A stretch of DNA of 64,000 nucleotides from Serratia marcescens (GTDB lineage: Bacteria; Pseudomonadota; Gammaproteobacteria; Enterobacterales; Enterobacteriaceae), in contig NZ_JARVZZ010000001.1 of NCBI RefSeq assembly GCF_029846115.1, positions 1,922,001 to 1,986,000 of the forward strand. Reading direction: 5' to 3'. The notes beneath the pieces are model-generated. The model worked only from the letters and a program-made list of their open reading frames with translations. It did no database searches and was not told the origin of the DNA. The position numbers were made by a program, and so were the translations under genes. Shown piece after piece: positions 32,915 to 42,854 of the stretch; the first letter of the stretch is position 1, and each line of letters begins with the position of its first letter.

Positions 32915-32960
32915 TGTACAAAAACTGGACGGCGCTTTATGATTTAGCTAACTTAGCTAA
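32915..32960 (+). promoter_or_regulatory. vapBC promoter and tandem-palindrome operator
   Basis: A weak -35 TGTACA (32915-32920) and -10 TATGAT (32938-32943) are 17 bp apart. Two copies of the palindrome TTAGCTAA (32944-32951 and 32953-32960), one base apart, follow at once and abut the GGAGG ribosome site. This is a fitting place for autoregulation by the antitoxin. Confidence 0.65.
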
Positions 32961-32971
32961 GGAGGACGCGT

Positions 32972-33205
32972 ATGGCAATTCAGGCCAATATGCACGAAGC
33001 CAAATCCAATCTGAGCCAGCTGGCGGACAGAGCCGCGGAGGGAGAAACCGTGATTATTGCAAAAGCAGGGAAGCCGTATGTACAGCTGGTTGCCATCCAG
33101 GGCGAAGCGCGCCGCCCTGGCGCCGCCAAGGGCAAGTTCACCGTGCCGGCGGATTTCAACGCGGGGGATGCGGCCATTGCGGCGCTGTTTGAGGGCGATG
33201 AATGA
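32972..33205 (+). CDS. Phd/YefM-family antitoxin of a VapBC-like pair
   Basis: The 77-residue protein starts MAIQANMHEAKSNLSQLADRAAEGE, the Phd/YefM DNA-binding fold, and ends in a short toxin-binding tail (DFNAGDAAIAALFEGDE). It should bind the PIN toxin encoded next and repress the pair through the tandem palindromes upstream. It overlaps the toxin gene by 4 nt (ATGA). Confidence 0.88.
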   Translation: MAIQANMHEAKSNLSQLADRAAEGETVIIAKAGKPYVQLVAIQGEARRPGAAKGKFTVPADFNAGDAAIAALFEGDE

Positions 33206-33588
33206 AGCGCTTGCTGCTGGATACCCACACATTGCTGTGGTGGCTGATTGATGACGCCTGCCTGGGCGCGAACGCCAAAAGGCAGATCGCCGATCCGGGC
33301 AATGCGGTGTACGTTAGCGCGGTCAGCATTTGGGAGATCTCGATCAAGCAGGCGCTGGGTAAACTGGCGCTGCCGGAAGATATCTTTGCGATCATCGAGG
33401 CCGAAGATTTTCTGTCGCTGCCGATGGACGCCTTTCACTGCCAACAGGCCGGGCAGTTGCCGCCCTATCATCAGGATCCTTTCGATCGCATGCTGATCGC
33501 ACAGGCGCAGGCCGAGGGGCTGACGCTGATCTCCGCCGACGCGGTGTTTCCGCAGTACGGCGTGCGGGTGGCGGACGCCCGCCGTTAA
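33202..33588 (+). CDS. PIN-domain toxin (VapC-like)
   Basis: The 128-residue PIN-domain ribonuclease keeps the acidic catalytic set: Asp7 (LLLDTHTLLWW), Glu45 (SIWEISIK), Asp95 (with Asp92, DPFDRMLIAQA) and Asp113. Such toxins cleave RNA and are blocked by the antitoxin encoded just upstream. The last 4 nt overlap the 3' end of the convergent bglG-like gene. Confidence 0.89.
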   Translation: MKRLLLDTHTLLWWLIDDACLGANAKRQIADPGNAVYVSAVSIWEISIKQALGKLALPEDIFAIIEAEDFLSLPMDAFHCQQAGQLPPYHQDPFDRMLIAQAQAEGLTLISADAVFPQYGVRVADARR

Positions 33589-34433
33589 GCCGGTTTTTCC
33601 TCGCTTTCGCTGCGCACCCGTTCGATATGAATGGTCAGGAACATCATCTCTTCCGTGGTGAGCTGATGCTGATAGTGCTTTTCGATGTGGCGGTTGATCT
33701 TGCCGGCGCAGGCGAATGACTCACGGTATTTCTCTTTCACTACCTGATACAGCGAGTCGTCGTCGCTGTCGACGTAGTTTTTCCCCAGCAGGCGCTGGGC
33801 GAAGAATTTCAAATGGGTGACGAAACGGTGGTAGCTCAGGGCTTCCTCGTTGTAATCAAAGCGGAAGTGGTATTTGACCAGGTTGAGGATCTCTTGCATC
33901 ACGCGGGTGATGTGCAGCGTATTGTGCATCTCGTCGTTAAGCTGGGCGTTGACCAGGTGCAGGGCGATAAATCCGGCTTCGTCTTCCGGCAACGCGGTAT
34001 CCAGCCGCTGAGCGATCAGGGCCAGCGCCTCCAGGCCGACGGCGAACTCGGCTGGATAGAGCTTTTTAATCTCCCACAGCAACGCATTTTTGATATCCAG
34101 CCCTTCCGCGTGGCGCTGCAGAGCGAAATGGATGTGGTCGGTCAGCGTGATGTAGACGATGTTATGCAACTTGCCCGGCAGCCGTTCGCGGGCGAGGGTA
34201 ATAATCCTGTCGGCGGTGGTGACGCAGGCCAGCGGGATCTCGGAGAGCAGCTCTTTATAGCGCTCGGCGATTTCGCCGCCGTTATGGGTGAACACCTTTT
34301 CGATCAGACTTTCGTCCAGCGTGTCGCCGGGCTTCTTTTTAAAGCCGATTCCTTTTCCCATGACCACCGTCTCTTCCTGACGGTCGTCCAGCGTAATCAC
34401 CACGTTATTATTGAGTATTTTAGCGATTTTCAT
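33585..34433 (-). CDS. BglG/LicT-family transcriptional antiterminator
   Basis: The 282-residue protein has an N-terminal CAT RNA-binding domain (MKIAKILNNNVVITLDD; GKGIGFKKKPGD) and two PRD domains with the regulatory His residues (DHIHFALQRH; ALHLVNAQL; NRHIEKHYQHQ; FLTIHIERVRSE). Such proteins bind RAT RNA in their own leader and stop termination when the PTS phosphorylation state allows it. No PTS permease or glycosidase gene follows; the downstream neighbour is vapBC in the opposite direction. Its leader carries a RAT and a terminator. Confidence 0.93.
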   Translation of the reverse strand: MKIAKILNNNVVITLDDRQEETVVMGKGIGFKKKPGDTLDESLIEKVFTHNGGEIAERYKELLSEIPLACVTTADRIITLARERLPGKLHNIVYITLTDHIHFALQRHAEGLDIKNALLWEIKKLYPAEFAVGLEALALIAQRLDTALPEDEAGFIALHLVNAQLNDEMHNTLHITRVMQEILNLVKYHFRFDYNEEALSYHRFVTHLKFFAQRLLGKNYVDSDDDSLYQVVKEKYRESFACAGKINRHIEKHYQHQLTTEEMMFLTIHIERVRSESEEKPA

Positions 34434-34468
34434 GGTCTTTCCCGGTGTTTCAGCATCCTGAAAACGAA

Positions 34469-34508
34469 AAAACCTGACGCCCGGAAGCGATCCCGGGCGT
34501 CAGGTTTT
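34469..34508 (-). terminator. leader terminator of the bglG-like gene
   Basis: On the minus strand a 16-bp perfect stem (arms 34508-34493 and 34484-34469) with an 8-nt loop is followed by T-rich sequence. Its first arm overlaps the last 6 nt of the RAT (34508-34503), so the two structures exclude one another. Confidence 0.85.
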
Positions 34509-34568
34509 GCCTGTATTTTATGTTTCTGTCCTGCGGCCTGAGCGGCGGAGGGGATACAGTAACAATCC
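34503..34568 (-). promoter_or_regulatory. RAT (ribonucleic antiterminator) with expanded apical loop
   Basis: On the minus strand GGATTGTTACTGTAT (34568-34554) and ATACAGGCAAAACC (34516-34503) are the two halves of a BglG-type RAT. The CTGTAT/ATACAG stem pairs perfectly, but the halves are separated by 37 nt instead of the usual few. Confidence 0.8.
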
Positions 34569-34580
34569 TGTTATGCCTGC

Positions 34581-34608
34581 ATAATAACCCGTGCTCGCCG
34601 CGGCTCAA
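34581..34608 (-). promoter_or_regulatory. promoter of the bglG-like gene
   Basis: On the minus strand TTGAGC (34608-34603) and TATTAT (34586-34581) are 16 bp apart. Transcription would start just before the RAT. Confidence 0.6.
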
Positions 34609-34616
34609 CGCTTTTC

Positions 34617-34637
34617 ACCGCGGAGTGCCGCCGCGGT
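34617..34637. repeat. inverted repeat downstream of sbcC
   Basis: ACCGCGG and CCGCGGT form a 7-bp stem with a 7-nt loop, just beyond the sbcC stop. No T-run follows in either direction, so it is at best a weak terminator. Confidence 0.4.
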
Positions 34638-34664
34638 CACACTTCTGCGCCGCGCGCCGCGGGA

Positions 34665-37600
34665 TCATTCCAGCCTGAAGTGCGCCTCCAGCCGGCTGAC
34701 GCCGAGCCCGTTGACCTTTTTCACTTTGATCTGCACCGGAATACGCTCTTTCATCGCCTCGACGTGGCTGATCACGCCAATGGTTTTACCGGAGGCATTC
34801 AGGCTGTCCAGCGCGTCCAGTGCGGTATCGAGGGTTTCTGCGTCCAGCGTGCCGAAGCCTTCGTCGAGGAACAGCGAATCGATGCTGGTTTTGTGGCTGA
34901 CCAGATCGGACAACGCCAGCGCCAGCGCCAGGCTGACCAGGAAGCTCTCGCCGCCGGACAGGGTGCGGGTATCGCGCAGCGCGTCGGCCTGCCAGGTGTC
35001 CACCACCTGCAGCTCCAGCGCGTCGCTGGTTTTGCGCTGCAGCAGGTAGCGCCCGTGCAGCCGGCCGAGCTGAAGGTTGGCCAGATAAACCAGATGATCG
35101 AGCGTCAGCCCCTGAGCGAAGCGGCGGAACTTGTCGCCTTCTTTCGAGCCGATCAGCTGGTTGAGGTAGCTCCAGTCGTCGTAGTCTTGCTGGCTGCGGG
35201 CGATTTGCTCGAACAGCGCCTGTTGATTGAGACGGCGGGCGGCGTCGCTTTCCAACTGGTTGCGCAGTTCGCCCTGGCTCAGCTGCAGCGCCTTCAACTG
35301 CTGTGCCAGATCGGCCAGCGATTGGGTGAGCGCGTCGAGATCCGCGTTGGCCTCATCCACCCCTTCCGGGTGGTTCTGCCGATGCTGCTCCAGCGTTTGC
35401 GTCGCCTGAGCCAGCAGGGCCGCAGCCTCTACCTGCCGCTGTTGCAGCTGCTCTTTGCGCTGCTGCAATTCGCGGCGCAGGGCATCGTCCAGCAGCGCGG
35501 CGGCGAAGGCGGTTTCATCGGTAAATTCGCTGTCGGCCAGCGCCTGCTGCCATTGCTGCTGCGCCTGCTGTAGCCGTTCCTGCATTTGGGCGTGCTGCTG
35601 TTGTAACCCTGCCTGCTGGCCGGCCAGGCGCTCGCGCAGTTCCTGCGCCTTTTGCCATTGCTCGGCGGCCTGCAAGCTGGCCTGTTCACAGGCGGTTTGT
35701 TTGGCGCGCAGCTGTTCGCGCACCTCGGCGATCCGCTGTTCGCCGAACAGCGCCAGCCGCTGCGCGCGCCGTTCTGCAAGAGTTTTCTCGCCTTCTTGCC
35801 AGCGTTGTTGCAGGTCTTGCTGCTGTTGCAGGCTGTCGGCATGGGTCTTTTGCAGCAGCGTAAAGCGCTCTTCGAGCAGCGCCAGCTGTTGCTGCGCCTG
35901 CTGCTGCTGCGTTTGCAGGGCGGCGAGCGCGTCTTTTGCCTGCTGCACCGCCTGCGCCGCCTGTTCGTGCTGCTGCAGCGTGTGCTGCCCGTGTCGCTCT
36001 TCGTCGTCGCAGCCGCTCAGCCAGGCGCTGAGTTGCTCGCCCTCCGCCAGGGTAAAGTCGAATGCCAGCGGCGCGCTGAGCTGCTGCCACTGCTGCTGTT
36101 GGGCAGCCAGCTGCTGCTCATCCTGCGCGATAGCCTGCTGCTGGCGTTGCTGCTGCTCTTGCAGGCCTTCACAGCGGGTGCGCAGCTCGGTGCCCTGGGT
36201 TTGCAGTTTCTCGGCGAGGGTGCGCATCTCAACCAAGCGTTGTTCCGTCGCCGAAGGCTGCACCGCCTGATATTGCTCCACCGCCGGGTGGCTGGTGGAG
36301 CCGCACAGCGGGCAGGGGGCGCCGCTCTGCAACAGGGCGCGCTCCGCTTCCAGGCTGACGATGCGTTTTTCCAGCTCGTGGATCCGCTCCACTTCCTGCA
36401 GCTGTGCCTTGTGCTGTTTGAATTGCTGACGCGCGTTCTCCAGCTGGTGTTGCAGCCCGGCGAGCTGCGTTTGCCGTTCGGCGTGCTCCGCCTGTTGCCG
36501 GGCCAGACGCTCGCGGGTCTGACGGTTAAGGGAAGCGAGCGTAAATAACTGTTGGCGCGTCGGGCGCAGATCCGCCAGAGCGCTCAGGCGCTGGCGCAGC
36601 GGGGCCAGCGGCGTTTGCGCCTCCAACGCCTGTCGTTGTTGCTGTTGAGCGGCCAGCGCTTCGGTCAGTGCGTTCAACTGCTGTTGATGCTGTGCGGCCT
36701 GCGCCGTCAGCTGGCTGCGCTGGGCGGTGAGCTGCTCCAGTGCAGTCTGCTGCTGGGCGCACTGCTGCGCGGCGGCATCGCCGGCCTGTCGCCGCTCGGC
36801 CTGCATCGACTGCAGTTGGGCGATCTGATGGTCGAGCGGAGCGACCTGGTCATCGATCAGCTGTTGCTGCTGACGCATATGCTCGGCATGGGCTTGCTGC
36901 GCCAGACGGGCCTTTTCCACCGCCTGCTGCAGCGGCGCCAGCTGCGCCGAGTGCTGCTCCTGTTGCTGCGTCAGCTGGGCAGCCTGCTGTTGTATCGTCT
37001 GCAGCTCGGCGCGGCAGCGATCGCGTTCGCTGCGCAGCGGCCGCAATTTCTCGGCCGGTTCGCTGAGCGCCAGCCGCTGCAGCTGCGGGGCGGCCTCGGC
37101 CTGCTCGCGCTGGGCGGTTTCCAGCCGCCGTTGCCCCTCGTTTTGCTGTTGCTGGAGGCGCTGCCATTGCTGCAGCCAGCTCAGCGCCTGTTGCTGTTGC
37201 TGAGTTTGCTTGCCGAGAGCGCTTTCCTGCGCGCTCAGCGCCGCTAGCCGTTCAGTCAGGGAGTAGCGCTGTTCATCGTTCAGCAGCTCGATGCCGCTGG
37301 CGCGCTGGTGCAACGCATCCAGGTCAGTTTTGGCCTGCTTGTGGGATTCGAACACCTGTTCGGACAGCCGCCCGTAGATTTCGGTGCCGGTCAGTTCTTC
37401 CAACAGCTCGGCGCGATCGTTGGCGTCGGCGTTGAGGAACGCGGCGAACTGCCCCTGAGACAGCATCATCGATTTGGTGAAGCGGCCGAAGTCCAGCCCG
37501 GTGATGGCGGCGGTGATCTCCAGCTTATCGCGCACCTTATCCGCCAGGATCTTACCGTCCTCGCGGCGCGCCAGTTCGACCTTCGGCGCCTGCAGATTGC

Positions 37601-37916
37601 CGTCCGGCGCGTTTTTGGCGCGACGCTGGCTCCAGAAGGCGCGATAGCCGATGCCCTTAACCTCAAATTCGACCTCCGCCAGCGATTCGGCGGTGTGGCG
37701 GGTCATCAGTTCATTCTGGCTCGGCGTGACGTTGAGACGCGGCGTCTGGTGGTACAGCGCCAGGCAGATGGCGTCCAGCAGGGTGGTTTTGCCCGCGCCG
37801 GTCGGGCCGGTAATGGCGAACAGGCCGTTGCTGGCGAACGGCTCGGCGGTGAAGTCAATTTTCCACTCGCCCTGCAGCGAGTTGAGGTTTTTTAACCGCA
37901 GGCTGAGGATCTTCAT
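34665..37916 (-). CDS. sbcC: exonuclease subunit SbcC
   Basis: This 1083-residue SMC-like ATPase begins [18 protein letters not shown]. Walker A is GPTGAGKTT (37-45); two very long Gln-rich coiled coils flank the zinc hook CPLC (Cys535 and Cys538); the C-terminal ABC half has [20 protein letters not shown] and [12 protein letters not shown]. With SbcD it cleaves DNA hairpins and processes ends. It overlaps sbcD by 4 nt. Slightly longer than the E. coli protein, mainly in the Gln-rich coils. Confidence 0.97.
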   Translation of the reverse strand: MKILSLRLKNLNSLQGEWKIDFTAEPFASNGLFAITGPTGAGKTTLLDAICLALYHQTPRLNVTPSQNELMTRHTAESLAEVEFEVKGIGYRAFWSQRRAKNAPDGNLQAPKVELARREDGKILADKVRDKLEITAAITGLDFGRFTKSMMLSQGQFAAFLNADANDRAELLEELTGTEIYGRLSEQVFESHKQAKTDLDALHQRASGIELLNDEQRYSLTERLAALSAQESALGKQTQQQQQALSWLQQWQRLQQQQNEGQRRLETAQREQAEAAPQLQRLALSEPAEKLRPLRSERDRCRAELQTIQQQAAQLTQQQEQHSAQLAPLQQAVEKARLAQQAHAEHMRQQQQLIDDQVAPLDHQIAQLQSMQAERRQAGDAAAQQCAQQQTALEQLTAQRSQLTAQAAQHQQQLNALTEALAAQQQQRQALEAQTPLAPLRQRLSALADLRPTRQQLFTLASLNRQTRERLARQQAEHAERQTQLAGLQHQLENARQQFKQHKAQLQEVERIHELEKRIVSLEAERALLQSGAPCPLCGSTSHPAVEQYQAVQPSATEQRLVEMRTLAEKLQTQGTELRTRCEGLQEQQQRQQQAIAQDEQQLAAQQQQWQQLSAPLAFDFTLAEGEQLSAWLSGCDDEERHGQHTLQQHEQAAQAVQQAKDALAALQTQQQQAQQQLALLEERFTLLQKTHADSLQQQQDLQQRWQEGEKTLAERRAQRLALFGEQRIAEVREQLRAKQTACEQASLQAAEQWQKAQELRERLAGQQAGLQQQHAQMQERLQQAQQQWQQALADSEFTDETAFAAALLDDALRRELQQRKEQLQQRQVEAAALLAQATQTLEQHRQNHPEGVDEANADLDALTQSLADLAQQLKALQLSQGELRNQLESDAARRLNQQALFEQIARSQQDYDDWSYLNQLIGSKEGDKFRRFAQGLTLDHLVYLANLQLGRLHGRYLLQRKTSDALELQVVDTWQADALRDTRTLSGGESFLVSLALALALSDLVSHKTSIDSLFLDEGFGTLDAETLDTALDALDSLNASGKTIGVISHVEAMKERIPVQIKVKKVNGLGVSRLEAHFRLE

Positions 37917-39145
37917 GGGTAGGGCTCCTCAAGATTGTGCTGCACCGCATCGACTACCTGGCGGAACAGTTGATGCATCCGCCGTTGGCGCGCTTCGGGC
38001 ATGTCGGCCTCTTGCGCCAGGCGCCGTTCGAACACCTCGTTGACGCTCAGCTCGTTCAGCGTTTCCTTGTCCTGCTGCGCGATCGCCTGGCGGCGTTGCT
38101 CTTTGCTGCGCCGCAGCAGCACCACTTCCACCGGCAGCTCATCCGCCATCAGCTGGATGCGGCGCTGGATATCGCTGAGGTAGTCCTGCGTCGCCACTTC
38201 GATATCCAGCCAAACCGGCAGCTCGCCGGCATAGTCGGCAAATTGCTGCAGCTGCCGTTCGATCTCGGCCAGATCGCCTTTGATCAGTTGCATGGGCTGG
38301 AACTGCGGGATCGTTAACGCCTCTACCTGCTGCAGGGCGCCGTCGGCGAAATCGACCAGGAAGACGCTTTTGGCTTTGCCCAGTTCATCGAAGCTGAGCG
38401 GAATCGGTGAGCCGCTATAGCGAATATGTTCCGACTTGGCGACGTTCTGCGCGCGGTGAATGTGGCCCAGCGCGATGTAATCGGCAGGGGGGAAGGCCTG
38501 CGCCGGGAAGGCGTCCAGGGTGCCGATATAGATGTCGCGCACCGAGTCGGAGGTGGTGACGCCGACGGTGGTCAGGTGGCCGGTGGCGACGATCGGCAGC
38601 GGCAGGCCCAGCCGATCGCGGCGTTCGCAGGCCGCCTGATACAGCGCTTGGTAATGTTCGGCGATGGCTTCCTGCAGCGCCTGCTGTTTCTGCGCGCCGG
38701 ATTCGCCGGCGCGGCTAGTGAGCAGATCGCGCGGCCGCAGAAAAGGAATGGCGCACAGCACCGCGCCCGGCTGGCCGTCGCGTCGATTCAGCACCACGAT
38801 CTGCTGCTCAAGGGAGCCCTGCGCACTCGCGATCACCGTGGTGTTCAGGCAAGAGAGCAGTTCCCGCGATTCGTTCAGCGTCGCTACCGAGTCGTGGTTG
38901 CCGCCCAACACCACCAGCTGGCAGCCGGTGCGCTGCAGTTCCACCACGAAGCGGTTGTACAGCTCGCGGGCGTAGCTGGGCGGCGAGCCGGTATCGAACA
39001 GATCCCCGGCGACGATCAGCGCATCCACCTGCTGCTGCTCGATCTGTTCGATCAGCCAGTTCAGAAAAGCCTGATGTTCGGCGGCACGGCTTTTGGTGAA
39101 AAAGTACTGGCCAAGATGCCAGTCAGAGGTGTGGATCAGGCGCAT
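37913..39145 (-). CDS. sbcD: exonuclease subunit SbcD
   Basis: The 410-residue Mre11-type nuclease has the metallophosphatase motifs [33 protein letters not shown] and ALGHIHRAQ. Together with SbcC it forms the hairpin-cleaving exonuclease. It is the promoter-proximal gene of sbcDC and diverges from phoB, as in E. coli. Confidence 0.97.
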   Translation of the reverse strand: MRLIHTSDWHLGQYFFTKSRAAEHQAFLNWLIEQIEQQQVDALIVAGDLFDTGSPPSYARELYNRFVVELQRTGCQLVVLGGNHDSVATLNESRELLSCLNTTVIASAQGSLEQQIVVLNRRDGQPGAVLCAIPFLRPRDLLTSRAGESGAQKQQALQEAIAEHYQALYQAACERRDRLGLPLPIVATGHLTTVGVTTSDSVRDIYIGTLDAFPAQAFPPADYIALGHIHRAQNVAKSEHIRYSGSPIPLSFDELGKAKSVFLVDFADGALQQVEALTIPQFQPMQLIKGDLAEIERQLQQFADYAGELPVWLDIEVATQDYLSDIQRRIQLMADELPVEVVLLRRSKEQRRQAIAQQDKETLNELSVNEVFERRLAQEADMPEARQRRMHQLFRQVVDAVQHNLEEPYP

Positions 39146-39287
39146 GACACTCCCGGATGCAAAGGTAATGGCGATGATTATAAAGGCCGCGGCGGCGGCT
39201 GTCCCGGCGCAATGGCGATGACCACGGAATGATTTTTCTTTGCGCCGGGAAATAATCGCTATGCTTACTGCCTATAACAGCCGCTTT

Positions 39288-39321
39288 TTTTCATAAAAGT
39301 GTCACAAAACTGACGCATAAT
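39288..39321 (+). promoter_or_regulatory. Pho box and -10 of phoBR
   Basis: Three 7-mers, TTTTCAT, GTGTCAC and CTGACGC, are separated by AAAA (11-nt period, 39288-39316), the direct-repeat layout that PhoB dimers bind. CATAAT at 39316-39321 is the -10. The E. coli phoB promoter is nearly the same. Confidence 0.9.
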
Positions 39322-39360
39322 GGCGCCCGCAAAGTCGCTAACACATTGGCAGGATTGACG

Positions 39361-40050
39361 ATGGCAAGACGCATACTGGTGGTGGAAGACGAAGCGCCGA
39401 TCCGTGAGATGGTGTGCTTTGTGTTGGAACAGAATGGTTACCAACCGTTGGAAGCCGAGGATTATGACAGCGCCGTGACGCGCCTGTCTGAGCCGTTCCC
39501 TGATTTGGTGTTGCTCGACTGGATGTTGCCCGGCGGTTCCGGCATTCAGTTTATCAAACATATGAAGCGCGAAGCGCTGACCCGCGATATTCCGGTCATG
39601 ATGCTGACCGCGCGCGGCGAAGAGGAAGACCGGGTGCGCGGCCTGGAAGTGGGGGCGGATGATTACATCACCAAGCCGTTCTCGCCCAAGGAGCTGGTGG
39701 CGCGCATCAAGGCGGTCATGCGCCGCATTTCACCGATGGCGGTGGAAGAAGTGATTGAAATGCAAGGGCTGAGTCTGGATCCGTCCTCCCACCGCGTGAT
39801 GGCTAACGATCAGGCGCTGGACATGGGGCCGACCGAGTTCAAGCTGCTGCACTTCTTTATGACCCACCCGGAGCGGGTTTATAGCCGTGAGCAGTTGCTT
39901 AATCACGTCTGGGGCACTAACGTTTATGTGGAAGACCGTACCGTTGACGTGCATATCCGTCGGCTCCGCAAGGCGTTAGAAACCAGTGGACATGATAAAA
40001 TGGTTCAAACCGTTCGGGGCACCGGCTACCGGTTCTCAACGCGCTACTGA
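39361..40050 (+). CDS. phoB: phosphate response regulator PhoB
   Basis: The 229-residue OmpR-family regulator has the acidic pocket (Asp10, Glu11), the phospho-acceptor Asp53 (LLDWMLP), Lys of TKPFSPKEL, and a C-terminal winged helix ([31 protein letters not shown]). It activates the Pho regulon at low phosphate and its own promoter. ATG 39361 gives the family N-terminus [10 protein letters not shown]. Confidence 0.98.
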   Translation: MARRILVVEDEAPIREMVCFVLEQNGYQPLEAEDYDSAVTRLSEPFPDLVLLDWMLPGGSGIQFIKHMKREALTRDIPVMMLTARGEEEDRVRGLEVGADDYITKPFSPKELVARIKAVMRRISPMAVEEVIEMQGLSLDPSSHRVMANDQALDMGPTEFKLLHFFMTHPERVYSREQLLNHVWGTNVYVEDRTVDVHIRRLRKALETSGHDKMVQTVRGTGYRFSTRY

Positions 40051-40074
40051 TCGCGCTGCGCTGGAGAATATGCC

Positions 40075-41391
40075 GTGTTAGAACGTCTGTCGTGGAAGAG
40101 GCTGGCTCTGGAGCTGGCTCTTTTTTGCCTGCCCGCCTTGCTGCTGGGGCTGATTTTCGGTTATCTGCCCTGGTTCCTGCTGGCCTCCGCGCTGGCTGCG
40201 CTGGTGTGGAATTTCTACAACCAGCTCAAACTCTCCCATTGGCTGTGGATTGACCGCAGCATGACGCCGCCGCCCGGCCGCTGGAGCTGGGAGCCGCTGT
40301 TCTATGGCCTGTATCAGATGCAGCAGCGCAATCGCCGCCGCCGGCGCGAGCTGGCGCTGCTGATCAAGCGCTTTCGCAGCGGGGCCGAATCGCTGCCTGA
40401 TGCGGTGGTGATGACCACCGTCGAAGGCAACATCTTCTGGTGTAATGGGCTGGCGCAGCATCTACTCGGCTTTCGCTGGCCGGAAGACAACGGCCAGCAC
40501 ATCCTCAACCTGCTGCGTTATCCGGAATTCAGCCACTACCTGCAACAGCAGGAGTTCTCGCGCCCGCTGACGCTGCAGCTGAACAACGAACACTACGTCG
40601 AATTCCGCGTGATGCCTTATTCCGAAGGGCAACTGCTGATGGTGGCGCGCGACGTCACCCAGATGCGCCAGCTGGAGGGCGCGCGGCGCAACTTCTTCGC
40701 CAACGTCAGCCATGAACTGCGCACGCCGCTGACGGTGTTGCAGGGTTACCTGGAGATGATGGGCGACGAAGAGCAGGACGGCTCGCTGCGCAGCAAGGCG
40801 CTCGGCACCATGCAAGAACAGACCCGTCGGATGGACGGGCTGGTCAAGCAACTGCTGACGCTGTCGCGCATCGAGGCGGCGCCCAATGTCGACATGAACG
40901 AGCGGGTGGATATCCCGCTGATGCTGCGAGTGTTGCAGCGCGAGGCGCAATCGTTGAGCGGTGGCAATCACGAGATCAGCTTCCGGGTGAACGAACAGCT
41001 CAACGTGTTCGGCAATGAAGATCAGTTGCGCAGCGCGGTGTCTAACCTGGTGTACAACGCGGTCAATCACACGCCGAAGGGCACCCACATCGAAGTGAGT
41101 TGGCAGCAGACGGCGCATGGTGCGCAGTTCCAGGTCAGCGACAACGGGCCGGGCATCGCCGCCGAACACCTGCCGCGCCTGACCGAGCGTTTTTACCGCG
41201 TCGATAAGGCCCGTTCGCGCCAAACCGGCGGCAGCGGGTTGGGGCTGGCGATCGTCAAACACGCGCTCAGCCATCACGACGCGCGGCTGGAGATCCTCAG
41301 CGAGCCGGGGATCGGCACCCGCTTTATCTTTACCTTACCCAACCGGTTGATTGTTCCCGCCGCTTTATCAGAGAATGCGGTGAAAAATTAA
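40075..41391 (+). CDS. phoR: phosphate sensor kinase PhoR
   Basis: The 438-residue histidine kinase has two N-terminal membrane segments (about 10-46), a PAS domain (about 105-195), the phospho-acceptor His213 in [13 protein letters not shown], and an ATPase domain with N-box ([13 protein letters not shown]) and G-boxes ([17 protein letters not shown]). It phosphorylates PhoB. The start is GTG with GGAG upstream. It lies 24 nt after phoB. Confidence 0.97.
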   Translation: MLERLSWKRLALELALFCLPALLLGLIFGYLPWFLLASALAALVWNFYNQLKLSHWLWIDRSMTPPPGRWSWEPLFYGLYQMQQRNRRRRRELALLIKRFRSGAESLPDAVVMTTVEGNIFWCNGLAQHLLGFRWPEDNGQHILNLLRYPEFSHYLQQQEFSRPLTLQLNNEHYVEFRVMPYSEGQLLMVARDVTQMRQLEGARRNFFANVSHELRTPLTVLQGYLEMMGDEEQDGSLRSKALGTMQEQTRRMDGLVKQLLTLSRIEAAPNVDMNERVDIPLMLRVLQREAQSLSGGNHEISFRVNEQLNVFGNEDQLRSAVSNLVYNAVNHTPKGTHIEVSWQQTAHGAQFQVSDNGPGIAAEHLPRLTERFYRVDKARSRQTGGSGLGLAIVKHALSHHDARLEILSEPGIGTRFIFTLPNRLIVPAALSENAVKN

Positions 41392-41405
41392 CGCGAGACA
41401 CCGGT

Positions 41406-42368
41406 ATGACCCGAATAACCCGAGGGCTGTTGCTTTGCCTGGCGCTGCTGGCCGGACGCGGCGCGCTGGCGCAGCCCGACGGCATGCTGGCGGGCAACCT
41501 GTCCAGCGTCGGTTCCGACACCTTGGCGAATCTGATGGCGCTGTGGGCGCAGGATTTCAGCCGGCATTACCCCAACGTTAACCTGCAGATCCAGGCCGCC
41601 GGCTCGTCGACCGCGCCGACCGCCTTGGCGGCGGGCGCCGCGCAGTTGGGCCCGATGAGCCGGCCGATGAAGGCGGCCGAGGTCTCGGCGTTCGAACACC
41701 GTTACGGCTATGCGCCGCTGGCGGTGCCGGTGGCGGTGGATGCGCTGGTGGTGTTGGTGCATCAGGACAATCCGCTGCGCGGCCTTAATCTGCAGCAGCT
41801 CGATCGCATTTTCTCCGCCACCCGGCGCTGCGGAGAAAGCAAACCGCTGACGCGTTGGGGCGAGCTGGGGCTCAGCGGCGACTGGGCGACGCGCTCGCTG
41901 CAGCGCTTCGGCCGCAATTCGGCTTCCGGCACCTACGGGTATTTCAAACTGCGCGCGCTGTGCGGCGGCGATTTTATGCCGCGCGTCAATGAGCTGCCCG
42001 GTTCGGCCTCGGTGGTGCAGGCGGTGGCCGGTTCGCTCAACGGCATCGGCTATGCCAGCATCGGCTTTCGCGCCAGCGGCGTGCGGCTACTGCCGTTGGC
42101 AGAGTCGGGTGAGGACTATGTCGCGCCTACCGCCGCCAACGTGCGCAACGATCGCTACCCGCTGTCGCGCTATCTCTATATCTATATCAACAAAGCCCCC
42201 AATCAACCGCTCGAGCCGCTGACCGCCGCGTTCCTCGACCGCGTGCTGTCGGCCGCAGGGCAGAACCTGGTCAATCACGACGGCTATCTGCCGCTGCCGC
42301 CGGCCGCCCTGCAGAAGACCCGCCAGGCGCTCGGCTTGCAGCCGCTCGCGTCGGCCACGGTGCAATAA
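41406..42368 (+). CDS. PstS-like phosphate-binding protein
   Basis: The 320-residue protein has a signal peptide ([22 protein letters not shown]) and a PstS/PBP2 fold with phosphate-contact patterns: [38 protein letters not shown], and [15 protein letters not shown]. It begins 14 nt after phoR, so it is probably cotranscribed and Pho-controlled. E. coli lacks this gene here. It may bind phosphate in the periplasm or help sensing; no permease genes are nearby. Confidence 0.88.
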   Translation: MTRITRGLLLCLALLAGRGALAQPDGMLAGNLSSVGSDTLANLMALWAQDFSRHYPNVNLQIQAAGSSTAPTALAAGAAQLGPMSRPMKAAEVSAFEHRYGYAPLAVPVAVDALVVLVHQDNPLRGLNLQQLDRIFSATRRCGESKPLTRWGELGLSGDWATRSLQRFGRNSASGTYGYFKLRALCGGDFMPRVNELPGSASVVQAVAGSLNGIGYASIGFRASGVRLLPLAESGEDYVAPTAANVRNDRYPLSRYLYIYINKAPNQPLEPLTAAFLDRVLSAAGQNLVNHDGYLPLPPAALQKTRQALGLQPLASATVQ

Positions 42369-42854
42369 GCGACAAAATGTGGCGTAATTTTCGCCTTTTT
42401 TAACGGCTGAACGGAGCTTATGCCACGCGAAAATCGGGCATTTATTGGCGTTTTCGCGCGGTAAAGTGGTATATGCTTCACGTTTCGTGAATCTGTTGTT
42501 CAAAAATGATACAAATCATGTAGTGTATATTTATTGATAGCCAATATGATCGACTGGTGGCTAAAGTTTATATGGTCGATAGCTCTGCTTTTCGCCGTGC
42601 GTCTTGCCTTGAAGCGCTATAAACGTTTACCTTAGCCCTCGTTGTCGGATTAAACCTCCATTTTTATAACTCCTAAAATTTTGCCCATCTTCATGAGTGG
42701 CCACTTTCGAATAGGGACATAAACGCCGGATCGACTGCGTTTAGGGTGCTTATTTGGTGCTGCAACGATCGGGCATGCCGGCAACCGGGTGGGGCGTCAC
42801 GCCACCACGCTATCGGACCATATTTTTTCATTTGAACAGGCAACACGACATCGT
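42369..42854. other. 486-nt AT-rich region between the PstS-like gene and brnQ
   Basis: Near the left end GGCG/CGCC plus T6 (42381-42401) may be a weak terminator. Other dyads are CGCGAAAA/TTTTCGCG at 42426-42458 (17-nt loop) and TTCACG-TTT-CGTGAA at 42477-42491. A 29-codon hydrophobic frame lies at 42546-42635. The rest holds the brnQ promoter; no known operator was recognised. Confidence 0.5.
42546..42635 (+). CDS. possible 29-residue membrane peptide
   Basis: An ATG frame of 29 codons encodes MIDWWLKFIWSIALLF followed by AVRLALKRYKRLP: a 16-20-residue hydrophobic helix rich in Trp, Leu and Ile, ending in a strongly basic tail. That is the shape of small inner-membrane proteins and of type I toxins. 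There is no good Shine-Dalgarno (TGATAG only), and no known homologue comes to mind, so it could be chance. Confidence 0.35.
   Translation: MIDWWLKFIWSIALLFAVRLALKRYKRLP

Noticed and set aside
35400..37200. Repetitive CTG/CAG-rich DNA as a repeat array
   Set aside because: It is the Gln/Leu-rich coiled-coil coding part of sbcC, not a DNA repeat or CRISPR array; units are irregular.
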